This document shows, in pieces, positions 20,501 through 30,206 of a stretch of 64,000 nucleotides of DNA. This stretch comes from Mesostigma viride (lineage: Eukaryota; Streptophyta; Mesostigmatophyceae; Mesostigmatales; Mesostigmataceae), in NCBI GenBank assembly GCA_009746045.1, contig RPFO01000769.1, forward strand, positions 22,501 to 86,500, written 5' to 3'. The position numbers were made by a program, and so were the translations under genes. The notes below the pieces were generated by a model that was not told the origin of the DNA, searched no databases, and worked only from the letters and a program-made list of their open reading frames with translations. Every line of letters starts with the position of its first letter. The stretch's first letter is position 1.

Positions 20501-23500
20501 GGCTGTTGCTGAGGGGGGTAGGATGGCTGATAAGAAGAAGCCATAAATGACGGTGTGGCGTGGTTTGTGCAGTCAGGACGGCGTGGGGTCAGGGGTGAGG
20601 GATAGGGAATGGTTTTAGAAGAAAGTGAAGCGTGATGAGAAAGGGCGTGGTAGAAGTGAAGCGTGATGAGAAAGGGCGTGGCATCTGGTCAGGATGGGTT
20701 TGGGCCAGATTTGATGGATAAGAGTGAGCGACTTGTATCGGCATACGCGCAAGCAAGTGCACGCATGTGTACTCCTGCTTCTAATAAATCCCTGCAACAA
20801 AAGCCGAGTTTCGTGCTTTGGTCACTTGACCGATCTTATGAAACCATTATAGTTATTAAAAGCACGAGACTGCGTCATGTCAATATGAAATGTGCCAATA
20901 TGAAACCATTATTATGATTAAAAGGGTGCCAGTATGAAACCATTATTATGATTAAAAGGGTGCCAATATGAAACCACTATTATGATTAAAAGGGCGCCAA
21001 TATGAAACCATTAATATGATTAAAAGGGTGCCACTATGAAACCCTTATTATTATTAAAAGGGTGCCAATATGAAACCATTATTATGATTAAAAGAGTGCC
21101 AATATGAAACCATTATTATGATTAAAAGGGTGCCAATATGAAACCATTATTATGATTAAAAGGGTGCCAATATGAAACCATGGAGCCCTGATACCTTGTG
21201 TTATATATCTACTGCAGCTCTCTTTTTGTTACTGCGTCTCTTTGTGATAGGCTTTTTTTATAAAGTCTTTCTTGTTTTAGCTCGTTCCTTGAATCTGTCC
21301 GCCACGTGACCGCGTGTTTGATGATTTCATTCACTGATTCGTTTATTCTTTTGAAATTTCTCCCACAGGCCCATCCGCGAGGCACCCCCCTGTCTCGAAA
21401 CGCCCGCGACGACGCTGGCTTTTTCGACAGCAACTCAGGCACCTCAGCAGCCGCCCACACGGCCCCGCAGCACCTGCCCACGTCCTCACGCCTCCAAGCC
21501 CTTCTTGCCGACTGGCAATCCAACCTGGCCATCCTGGCGGCCAACCGGGGCCAAATCGGGGATGAGAATGTGATTGGTCGGCTGGGCGACCTGCTGTGGG
21601 CGCACAAGGGCGAGGTGGAGGCGGCGCACGTGTGCTATCTGATCCTGGAGGTCATGCCGGAGCGGTTTGCGGCCGCCAGCAAGATGTGTCTGTTGGGGGC
21701 AGATCATCGGGCCGCGCCGGGGTCGTATGTTTCCGTGGCCGCCGTGCAGGTGAGGCCTCCCTTGATACTGTAGTACTGGATGTACTATTCCTTACATCTA
21801 TGTGCCCGTTGCTGCCCTGCAGGTGAGGCTAGGGGCCGTGCAAGTCCTTACCTTCTTCCCATGCACCTTAATGCAGCACACAGGGGTTTACCAGTTTGCC
21901 AGATCTTGTTTTCTATTGAGCCCATCCCTCTCTATCTTCCCGCCAGCACGCACTGGTGCCGTAATTCACACTAGTGCGCTCCTATCTTGTACCAGTAGTC
22001 CCTATCAGTATCTGTGCTCCCTACCTAGTATCATCGTGCGGCTTTGGGGGCACGCCTCAGCACAGCGCATCGAGATGCACCAGTTTGTCGAAAGTCTTTC
22101 TTTTTTAATTTAATTATACCCCCCTGCTTTATGCCCACGCTGATACAGACACAGCACAAAAGCTGTATGAGTTTGCCAGGTAGTTACTGATCGTCCTAAC
22201 GTGTACCATCACTCCCCACCCTTCTATCTTAACTAGCTTAATTAATGAATTAGTCTCGTGTCCCCGTCGGGGGGCCACGCATTAACTAGGTTACCCCCTG
22301 CTATATTTAATAACTTACCCCTCCGCAGCGCAGTGGAGATGTACGAGTTTTGTCAAGAGTATGGGCTCTTATCTAACGCCCCGTAATCACTTTTTAAATA
22401 TATGTTATGAATAAACCACCCGTCACGCAGCGCACGGAGATGTACGAGTTTGTCAAGAGTATGGTCTCTTATCTAACGCCCCGTAATCACTTTTTAAATA
22501 TTTCCTATGAATAAACCACCCGTCACGCAGCGCACGGAGATGTACGAGTTTGTCAAGTCGCTGGGTAACCCCCAGTTTGTTCTGCTGTCGCTGCAACCGT
22601 ACAAGCTGGTCTACGCGCACTGGCTGGCAGAGATCGGCCGGCTGCCGCAGGCGCTCAAGTGAGTGGTTGGCTTTACTTTTCTTTTTTTTTTGAATTCTTC
22701 CTGTTCATAGTTGGCAGCATGGTTGCCGGCTTTGATGACTGCGTAGGTGGCTATGCCGCTGCACAGCCACTGTGCAACTGCTTAGGTACTTTGCCGCACA
22801 GCCAAGCGCGGTAGGTGCTCCAGTGAGCGGGGGACACCGCGCAAGCTGTTGCATGTAAGCTTGGGGGGGGCAAAGTAGGCGCTGCATGCAGGCTAGGCGT
22901 GCGCCTGTTATGTGTTGACCGTGCAGGGTCCTACGCCTGCTTGAGTTGGACTGAAAGTGTGGCCTGTTGCAGTGACCTATTACAGTGCCACAGAATCTGC
23001 GCCCCCATCTATTACAGTGACCTAGTTAGTACATGATGGTGTCCAACTTTTGACTGTTTTACACCCAGGTACTGCAAGTCCGTCAGCAAAGCGATCAAGG
23101 CATCGGGACTTAGGTGTTTAAGGGTCATTTCGTGTTTAAGGATCATTTCAAACTTATTTGGTATTCACTACGGCGATGTTGTACAACTGTGGACTGGTGT
23201 ACACCCAGGTACTGCGAATCGGTGAGCAAAGTGATCAAGGCGGCAGGGCGCGGCGTGGATGCCGAGGTGGTCAAGCAGGCTGCGGCGGTGCTGGAGGAAC
23301 GGCTGCGGACGTGCATGGTGAGTGCGAGCAGAATTATGTGTTGGCTGTAGTGGTCTTTACCACATGGCTTGGGTGCTCAAAGGACAATGTCTTCTGGCTA
23401 GGGTGCTGGAGGAACGGCTGTGGACGTGCTTCTAGTTGCTGTCATCATCATAGCGGTCAGCATCATCACATTGGTGAAACAACCATCATGTGGCGAGTGA

Positions 23501-26500
23501 GACGACCAGACATAATGAGTAATCGTGTAGCTGAGTAGGGGTAGCCCCAGTCCTCTGTGCATGCTTTCAGGTTCACTTTGTTTGAGAAGGCACCAGTGAC
23601 GAGTGAGACGACCAGACATAATGAGTGATCGTGTGACGAGTGAGACGACCAGACATAATGAGTAATCGTGTGACGAGTGAGACGACCAGACATAATGAGT
23701 AATCGTGTGACGAGTGAGACGATCAGATAAAGCGGTTAATCGTGTGACGAGTGAGACGACCAGACATAATGAGTAATCGTGTGACGAGTGAGACGACCAG
23801 ACATAATGAGTAATCGTGTGACGAGTGAGACGACCAGACATAATGAGTAATCGTGTGACGAGTGAGACGATCAGATAAAGCGGTTAATCGTGTGACTAGT
23901 GAGATGTCCAGTCACGGATTTTCTTAATTCTTTTTTATCAGGCCGGGAAGGATTGCGGCTATTATTTGTCTGTACTGTTCATGTCTGCGGCAGGAGTGGC
24001 TGTGGATGTGCACGCTGATGATCAGGAGACCCCATTTGGTCGCGAGATCATGATATAGGTCCTGTGTACGAATCCAGTATGGTACCAAAGCATTCACGGT
24101 GAGGGAGGGCAGGATAACAGGATGCTTTCTCTCCCTTTCGCCACGTGTGTAGCAGGAACGGCTGTGGGCGTGGGGAGTGCGAGCAGAAACGGCTTTTTCC
24201 CGTTCCTTGCTGTTTTTATGGTCTGCGTTCCGTTTTGTGTGCCAAGGTTCCTTGGTACGGCAATGAATATGCCGATGCATGCCATGGTCAAACATGCGAT
24301 GTGTGAGCTCCCTTTGTTACTGTTGGGGCGGCGTGCGATGGATGCTGTGTTTGTAAGTTGAGGGATAACACATTCCTTGCATACCAGTAGTCGATCTGAC
24401 GATGTGCAGGGCTCGAACAAAAAACATATGAACTATGCCTGGGTTCATGACTTCTAAGAACTCAATAAATAGACAAACTATAACTATGCTCGAGCATCTC
24501 GCCAACCCAACGTCCTTTGTCAACAGCCACAAAATCAAGGCTCACCCTTGCCCCTAAGCTCTGTATTGATAATGCACCCGTGCTCCGTGCGCCGTCCTCC
24601 GCCCCTACGATGCACCCGTGCGCCGTCCTCCCCCCCTGCAGGGCGTCTCCCAGCAGTTCAACACGACCAACCTTTTGGGCGGCCTCTTCCGCGCGATGGA
24701 CGGTGCCATCAACCGCGTGTTCGGGGGGGGCGCCGCCGAGGGGGGGGGCGACTCCTCGTCCAACGGGGGCAACAGCAGCTCGGTGCCCTCATCCGCATCC
24801 CACCACAACCTGGGAGGGATCGAGAGCGAGGGCTCCTCGAGGCAGCACCATCGTAGTCAATCGGAGCCTTATATCCCCGATCTGGACGAGAAGGCGTCCG
24901 GACAGAGGAATAACCATAAGGGGGGTGCCGGCGGCGGGAATAAGAGCCCCACGAGTGGCGGCGGCGGGGGCGGGGGGAGGGAGACAGCGAGGTCGCAGAG
25001 TGCGAAGGAGGGAGGTGGGGGGGGGACAAGAAGGAGGAGAAGGAGCGGGTTTCGATGGTCCGTTCGTTCTCAGGTTTCTTATCCAAGGCAGTCGGCGGCG
25101 GCAACCGCAAGGCGGTACGTGTGGGCGAATTTTCTCGTTTGTATGCCTGGCATATTAAAGCATCAAAAAGGACACCAGTAAAAGGCAGTGCTGTGGGGGC
25201 AACCGCATTACCTTAAGGCAGCAAGAGTGGGTGAAGTATTCACTTTTGTATGCCTTTGATAATAGGTTCGTTAACTATACAAATTAAATAGCAAATGACA
25301 TTGGAATACGGGCAGCCGGATGGTGGTAAGAAGCTCTCGTGGCAAATCCTTTCTTTTAGTATGTAAAATGTAGAGTTAAGTTTATTTTCGTATGTTGAGG
25401 GTGGGCAGGTTGACAAGCGCAATGCCTAAGGCCTGGTGGCATTTTGTTTTTGGTATTCGTCAATCATGCGAGAGACAGCGTGGCCTACAGCCCTCCTATT
25501 GCTAGTTGTCTGTAATTATTATCTGTAGTGATGCAATGTGGAGTTAGCAGAGCATACGGAGTGTCGAGATGGATATCAGTGTCGTGGCATGTCGCATATG
25601 CTACTACATACATATGCTGTTAGTGTATATCTGGTAATGAAGTGTATAGCACATCATGTAGAGTATTATAGGTATCAAGTTGCCAGCAGGAGTTGGATTG
25701 GTTTCAGGCAAGAGTCAAGTTTGATGGCTACGACTATGATGCCGCTCCGGTAGCAGACTCAACGACGTTAGCTTCTTTCTTCCCTGTTCTGCATCCCCCT
25801 GCCCCTTTCTGCTTACCCGCAATCCCTCACCCTTTCCCCCTTCTACCCCCCTTCCCCTTTCGCTCTTCTACCCCCCTCCCCCTTTCCCTCCTCCACCCCC
25901 CTCCCCCTTTCCCTCCTCCACCCCCTCCCCCTGCTATTACTTCCTAGCCTCTTTCAAGCGCGGAACAGATACGCGATTCCATCTCGCAAGCCAACCCCAG
26001 GGAGTGGTTTCCATTCTTGTTGTGCTCCCGTTTTCCCGGGTCCCCTTATCCTTCCCCCCTTCCCCCTTCCCCTTACCTGTTGCCCATATCCCCCTCATCT
26101 ACCTTATGCCTTGACCCCCCCTGTTTCCTCATCTCTCACATTCCTCCCCCCACCACCACTTTCTTATCTCCCTCCCCCCGCCCCCTCCCAGGCCAAGCTG
26201 GGCACCGAGAATCAGTTCTACTTCGACAAGGAACTCAACTGCTGGCGCGAGCATGGGAAAGAGGCCCCCGCCGAGGCCCTCCCGCCCCCCCCGCCGCCGA
26301 CCAGCTTCCCATCCACCTCCTCCCTGTCCACCACCGCCCCCGGGAGCTACAAGCCCACCCCCAGCAGCCACGACATGCCCCCCCTGCACCCCCACGCGCC
26401 CCATGGGGCCGGCCACTCGCCCCCCTCATCCCTGGGTGGAGGCGCGGGTGGCGCCGCCCACGCGCCGGCCCCATCAGCGTTCCCTCCCTCCGGCGGGAAC

Positions 26501-27168
26501 AAATTCTCTGCACAGGGCCGCGTCGGCGGCGTCCGCTCTCGCTACGTCGACACGTTCAACCCTGGCAGTTCCGGCGATGCCTCCCGGGCGGCCGCCCCAG
26601 GGGCCCCCGCGGGCGTGCCCAGGGTGCTACCGGGGCTCAGCGCGATCGGCCGTGCGGCCACGGGCGCGGGCAGTGCGGCGCGTCCCAACGTCCACTTCTT
26701 CGTGCCCTCGGTGCCCACCGCTTCTAGTAACGCGAGTATTGCGGGCGGACAGCAGGGGGTGGAGAACGATGTGTCCACGGGGGCATCAGGGGCTTCCCCA
26801 CCAGGGACCGAGCAGGCCCCTCCCCCGCTACCACCGGCAGCGGTGCCGTCCGAAACGGGGCAGTTTGGTGGGGCGGGACCGGGGGGTTGGCATGACCTGG
26901 GATCGGCGCAACCGCAACGGGGTGGACCAGGAAGGGGGGCTGGTAATGGGCCAAGGTCGGCGGAGGGGTCGTCGTCGGGTTGGAACTGGGCTGGGGCCAC
27001 GGGCATGGGTGGTGGCCAGGGTGGTCCACCGACGGCATGGGAATCGCAGCATGGCCATGCACCACCACCGCAGTCACAGCAGCAACAGCAACCGCAGTGG
27101 CAGTCGCAGCAGCAGTGGCAACAGCAACAACAGCAGCAGCAGCAGCAGCAGCCGCAGCAACAACAACA

Positions 27169-27205
<37 letters not shown>

Positions 27206-28567
27206 CAGCAAGGGCAGGGGCAAGCCTGGCAGCAATACGCGCAGATGCAGCCGCCGCCCTTGCAGCCACCGCTGTATGCTGCCGGTTTCCCTCAGGGCCA
27301 GCACATGCCATCCTCTGGCCCTCCATCCACGCAGTCATCGGGGCCCCCAATGCCAGCGTCCTCGGGCCCTCCCATGCCTAAGCTAAGTGGCGGCAGCCAG
27401 AGCGACGCCCCCGTCGCCACGAGGAGCAACGGGAGCTCATCTGGCCAAGGGAGGTCGCCGCCGCTGCCTTTCCAGCCGCCGTACGGTGGCCCGAATGGCG
27501 GGCCGCAGGGAAACGCTTTCCCCCAGGGAGGGAGCTCTTACCCCCAGGGTGGAGTGGGCTACCAGGGGGAAGGGAGTGGAAGAACCTTGCCTAGCGGTCA
27601 GGTCTCCAACCGACAGGGCCAGTTCTCGAGCTCCCCAGGGGCATCCGATCTGGCGCGATCGCCACCGTTGCCGGGACAAGGGGGGGCATATGGGGCGATG
27701 CCACGACCGCCGCTCTCAAACGGTGGTGGCAACGGAAATGGGAACAACTTTTATCAGGGGGCGGGCTGGGGTCAGGAAGGTGCCAGGGATGGGCCGGGTG
27801 TGGGCCAAAGGGGGTCGAATGGCAGGAGTCGAGGCGAGATTGGCTCAACATCGCTACCAGAGGGGGCATCTGCAGCGTATGCGCGGGGCCCTCCATCGCA
27901 AACACCCCCCATTGATATGCAAACAGCGGATGGATACCCCATGCCGCCCGGTCCCGGCAATAATTCTGGCGTTTCTTCTAGCGTTTATTCTGGGGGGGGA
28001 TACGGTCCCCCCGCCGCCTCCCCGCCGTCCATGGGAGAGGGCCAGGCAAGTGCGATGGTCCGGCCTCCTGCGCCGGGTAGCAGCCGGGGTAGTGCCGCCG
28101 AGGGAGAAGGTGCCGCGGTGCCCAGCCCTCAGGGGTATGACTCAGAGTGCTACGAGGATGCTAGCAGTAGGTCGGAGGCGGTGAGTCGCCAGACAAGCGA
28201 GCCGGACTTCTCGTTCAGGGAGGTAATCCCACCTGTGGGCGATGGCGGTGCGCCAACGCCCATGTTTCACGCGTCCGGGTCGGGTATGAGTTTAAGCTCT
28301 TCGTTCGATTCCGGTTTTGTGAGCGCCGCGCAGTCGGACGCGGGCCTGCCGCCGCCACCGAGCGACTTGCTGCTGCCGCCTGGCGAGGTGGACATCGATG
28401 CTATTTTTGGTGCAGGAGACGAGGACCAGTTCCAGCCGATGCATGCGCCTCCGGCGGCCGTGGAGGGGGTCGGGGAGTATGTGGTGGGGGAGGGAGGGGA
28501 GGTGGGCGGGGATGGGGGGGAGAATAAGGTGCCGGGCATGCCCGAGTTCCATGACATTGCGCTTTAG
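12396..28567 (+). CDS. SEC16: SEC16-like COPII coat assembly scaffold, 9 exons, ~2,895 aa
   Basis: Organises ER exit sites by binding the COPII coat on the ER surface. Exons: join(12396..17069, 17482..17658, 18331..18453, 19662..19907, 21369..21749, 22531..22658, 23209..23317, 24642..25114, 26192..28567). Exon 1 encodes a low-complexity region of ~1,500 residues rich in Q/G/E with YGQG-type repeats, then the central domain begins (KLAGDMAAKCHELG...LLWMVLRAM). Exons 3-7 carry the helical ancestral-coatomer region: VQALLLEGK, ALKKAMEGGLWGTALLLA, WQSNLAILAANR, LGDLLWAHKGEVEAAHVCYL, QPYKLVYAHWLAEIGRLPQALKYCE. Exon 9 starts AKLGTENQFYFDKELNCW, a SEC16 C-terminal signature, then a P/Q-rich tail. 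The frame breaks in a 9-G run at 25016-25024: one more G restores RVSMVRSFSGFLSKAVGG before the donor at 25114 and makes the whole CDS a multiple of three. Base-count error is the likeliest cause. Introns carry many exon-edge copies. Confidence 0.93.
17190..17422 (+). repeat. Two copies of SEC16 exon 2 5' edge, acceptor included
   Basis: The real edge reads TGTGCCAGCAGGGCTCCGAC (17471) then AAGGGCGTGGAGGCGGAG. The copy at 17190 reads TGTGCCAGCAGGGCGCGGAC. The copy at 17386 reads TGTAGCAGGGCTCCGACAGC then AGCGGGTGGAGGCGGAG. Both lie in intron 1 upstream of the exon and keep CAG acceptors. Confidence 0.85.
17739..17790 (+). repeat. Copy of SEC16 exon 2 donor region
   Basis: GTGACGTTTGGGAGAAATAA at 17741 matches GTGACGTTTGGGAGAAATGA at 17659, the first bases of intron 2, and similarity continues through ACAAGAGTA and GATGATAAG. 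This is an 82-bp-spaced tandem duplication beginning at the 5' splice site. Confidence 0.9.
18522..18567 (+). repeat. Copy of SEC16 exon 3 3' edge with intact GT donor
   Basis: GCGCTGCTGCTGGCGTGCCA then CCTGGGCGCTGACGTAAGAG matches GCGCTGCTGCTGGCGCGCAA then CCTGGGCGACAATGTAAGGG at 18421. It lies 101 bases downstream. Splicing from this donor would add intron codons that reach an in-frame TAA (near 18497) first. Confidence 0.9.
18611..18870. repeat. 74-bp tandem repeat, about 3.5 copies
   Basis: The unit contains GGTTTATCAACCATGGGGTC, TATGAGGGTTTATATATACA and TGCTTTTGATGG, and each unit has internal palindromes (GGTTTATCAACC). A final interrupted copy resumes after the insertion at 18875-19045. 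Confidence 0.9.
18875..19045 (-). mobile_element. Short retroposon with 8-bp target-site duplication
   Basis: A 171-bp insertion splits the last unit of the 74-bp array. It is flanked by GGTTTCTA on both sides (18867-18874 and 19046-19053). Read on the minus strand it ends in an ACTTACTTAATTTACG tail. About 140 bases are shared with 34305-34446, where the same end is followed by a huge ACTT array. Its minus frame contains PSRVKYARGKVPHPVLRGM, conserved in the second copy, so it may be a 5'-truncated LINE end or a SINE. No pol III boxes were recognised. Confidence 0.8.
19243..19529 (+). repeat. Three copies of SEC16 exon 4 5' edge
   Basis: The real edge is CAGTACTTCCACGACGTCGC at 19659. Copies: 19494 (CAGTACTTCCACGGCATGGC), 19415 (GGTGCTTCCATGACATGGC) and 19245 (GGCAGTACTTCATGCCCATC). 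The farthest copy is also preceded by CCCTATGCAAACACTCTCCC, matching intronic text CCCTATGCAAACGCTCCCCG before the real acceptor. Confidence 0.8.
19885..20385 (+). repeat. ~50-bp tandem array of SEC16 exon 4 3' edge and its donor, 10 copies
   Basis: The first unit is the exon end itself, GTCAGGACGGCTTTGGGTCG then CAG|GTGAGGGGAGGGG. Nine more units follow in intron 4, nearly all with CAGGTGAGG or CAGGTAAGG. Decayed outliers occur at about 20428, 20571 and 20688. At least nine copies keep a consensus-like 5' splice site. Confidence 0.95.
20885..21185. repeat. ~34-bp tandem repeat, about 8 copies
   Basis: The unit is GTGCCAATATGAAACCATTA then TTATGATTAAAAGG. The array is AT-rich, sits in SEC16 intron 4, and is not obviously derived from an exon. 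Confidence 0.9.
21800..21832 (+). repeat. Copy of SEC16 exon 5 3' edge with intact donor
   Basis: GTTGCTGCCCTGCAGGTGAG at 21808 matches GTGGCCGCCGTGCAGGTGAG at 21735, keeping CAG|GTGAGG. It lies 73 bases downstream of the real donor. Confidence 0.85.
21872..22556 (+). repeat. Series of copies of SEC16 exon 6 5' edge, graded by age
   Basis: The real edge is CAG|CGCACGGAGATGTACGAGTT at 22531. An exact 100-bp period links 22357-22456 to 22457-22556, with only a few differences. Older copies: 22326 (GCAGTGGAGATGTACGAGTT), 22151 (CAGCACAAAAGCTGTATGAG), 22063 (CAGCGCATCGAGATGCACCA) and 21872 (GCAGCACACAGGGGTTTACC). Divergence grows with distance. Use of the acceptor at 22431 would give about 27 codons and then TAA. 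Confidence 0.9.
23057..23110 (+). repeat. Copy of SEC16 exon 7 5' edge with acceptor
   Basis: ACACCCAGGTACTGCAAGTC then CGTCAGCAAAGCGATCAAGG matches ACACCCAGGTACTGCGAATC then GGTGAGCAAAGTGATCAAGG at 23201. The AG acceptor is intact. It is 130 bases upstream, and splicing there would lead to a stop (TGA near 23222). Confidence 0.9.
23402..24192 (+). repeat. Copies of SEC16 exon 7 3' edge in intron 7
   Basis: The real edge is CTGGAGGAACGGCTGCGGAC then GTGCATG|GTGAGTGCGAGCAG. Copies: 23405 (CTGGAGGAACGGCTGTGGAC then GTGCTTC), 23991 (GGCAGGAGTGGCTGTGGATG) and 24150 (TAGCAGGAACGGCTGTGGGC then GTGGGGAGTGCGAGCAG). A separate tandem array at 23495-23905 lies between them. Confidence 0.8.
23495..23905. 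repeat. ~37-bp tandem repeat, about 9 copies
   Basis: The unit is GTGACGAGTGAGACGACCAG then ACATAATGAGTAATCGT, with a variant ending CAGATAAAGCGGTTAATCGT. It lies inside SEC16 intron 7. Confidence 0.9.
25180..25260 (+). repeat. Decayed copy of SEC16 exon 8 3' edge
   Basis: GGGGCAACCGCATTACC, then AAGGCAGCAAGAGTGGGTGA and CACTTTTGTATGCCTTTG, parallels GGCGGCAACCGCAAGGCGGT, then GTGTGGGCGAATTTTCTCG and TTTGTATGCCTGG at 25108-25150. Confidence 0.6.
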
Positions 28568-29389
28568 TGATGACCAGTTATTCTATTAATAATTCATGAA
28601 CATGCCTCCGTTGGTTTTTAATCATTCATTGTATGAGAAGCCTTAGGGTTCTACGTTTGTTTTGGGGGTTAATTAAAAGAAAAAGAGACCAGGTGACGAG
28701 CCACGAGCCACGAGGTAGCCATGGCTGACGGCGGTGCTCATAACTTTCACGTTTGGGCACCAAATTCGGCCGTTAATATCACAGTCGCTTCGTCTTTCTA
28801 AGACGCACACGCTGATATATTTTCCCGAAGCTAAAAGGAAATATTATGACCAGCAAACGCTCGACTCGCAACGCAGCCTGGCGCCTGTGATGAGCCAAGA
28901 AAAATTGCCTGCAGCTCCGGCTGTCGTTCCGCCCGGCCTGCCAGGCATCGGGGACACTACTCAAGCGTTAACTAGTAGTGCACTCGGCTCCTGCGGCCTC
29001 GCCCTCGGCATCACCTGATCCCTAACGCAGTCGCCCAGCAGAATCGCGCCCAACAGAACCGCTCTAGCGGCCCCAACCTTTCGATCAACGTTGACGATCA
29101 CGACTGGACCAACATGGCCCCGTGCACTCCTATGCACTGCATCTTCTTCGGGGACTTCCTCGCTGTACGACCTGTGCATCCATCTCGACAGCGCATCAAC
29201 CACCTCATCAACTCGGACGGTACCTGGTTTAGCCCCAGGTCTCTGTTCGGGTGTGCCCGCCCCCAACTCCAGTGCTCACATCATTCTCAACACCCTTCTC
29301 ATGCGCTCTGATGGAGAGATCTGGGCTACATCCATTTCCGCACCCACACTCCGCTCCACAGTCCTTACGGAAGCCCTGAGTCCAGCAGC

Positions 29390-29640
29390 ACGTGACTCCC
29401 CCCGCTGCAGATGTGGCAGCCATGGGAGGCACGCTGGCTACTGAGCTCCCTCACCTTTCCACCACTGTCACCTCCACCTCCACTGCCACCTCCGCCTCCA
29501 CCACCGACATCAAGGCCCAGCTCCTCGACATCGACAAGCGCCTCCACGACGACGCCATCGCCATTAAGTGCCTGCAAAACACCGCAGGCCTCACCGCCCA
29601 GTCGGTGAAGGACATTGCCGCCCGGCCCGCACCTCACCAC
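29390..29640 (+). pseudogene. Retroelement ORF1-like remnant
   Basis: The frame reads Ser/Thr-rich sequence followed by STTDIKAQLLDIDKRLHDDA, a short helix or coiled-coil signature. A related pattern (TIAAQLKQQTLDLREEAEL) occurs at about 32020. No full ORF can be built. Assignment to an ORF1-type protein is by style and context only. Confidence 0.35.
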
Positions 29641-30206
29641 ATTTCGCCACCGCGGAAACCCAATTTATGCGAGAATGTGGTTCCGTCAATACGGCGGGGG
29701 TTACAAATTCAATTTCGAAGTTCGGCACCGTCGGATACCAGTAAAGCAACACTTGTTATCTAGAATCGCGCCATTTGGCATCAATTGGCCAGTTCTGAAA
29801 ATTCGATGAAATCTCTAGTCCTTGGTCGAATATTTCCCTCCGATTCCGATGACGAAATTTGAGTACGAATTTCTTAGTACAGTCCACCGTTTTGTTCGGT
29901 TCAGTATATTCCCACGCCGCTTGCTGACCTGACGGAGGCCGAATTCGTACTGAACACTAGCGAAAGTGCGCTCGATACTAAAAATTGCTACTTCCGAGAT
30001 GTCTGACGGAATTCCTGCTAGGTCCATGCTTTGGTACTGGACGGATGCTGAAATTCACTGTGGCTCTGTCCGAACGAGGAAAATTGTCAGAAATCTACTC
30101 TCGATACGAACGTAACGAAATTTCCTAGTATCTGACGCTCGGAGACCTGCCACCGTTTTCCCCTACTAGACCGAACCACATTCCCCGCTAAAAAAGGTGT
30201 CCTAGC

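Noticed and set aside
23071-23110. A separate SEC16 exon at 23075
   Set aside because: It duplicates the first codons of exon 7 and runs into a stop; 23209 gives a full-length in-phase exon.
25025-25158. Continuation of SEC16 exon 8 as an Arg-rich frame TRRRRRSGFRW
   Set aside because: The alternative frame after one inserted G gives conserved-looking SEC16 sequence and a donor. The Arg-rich reading is the frameshifted product.
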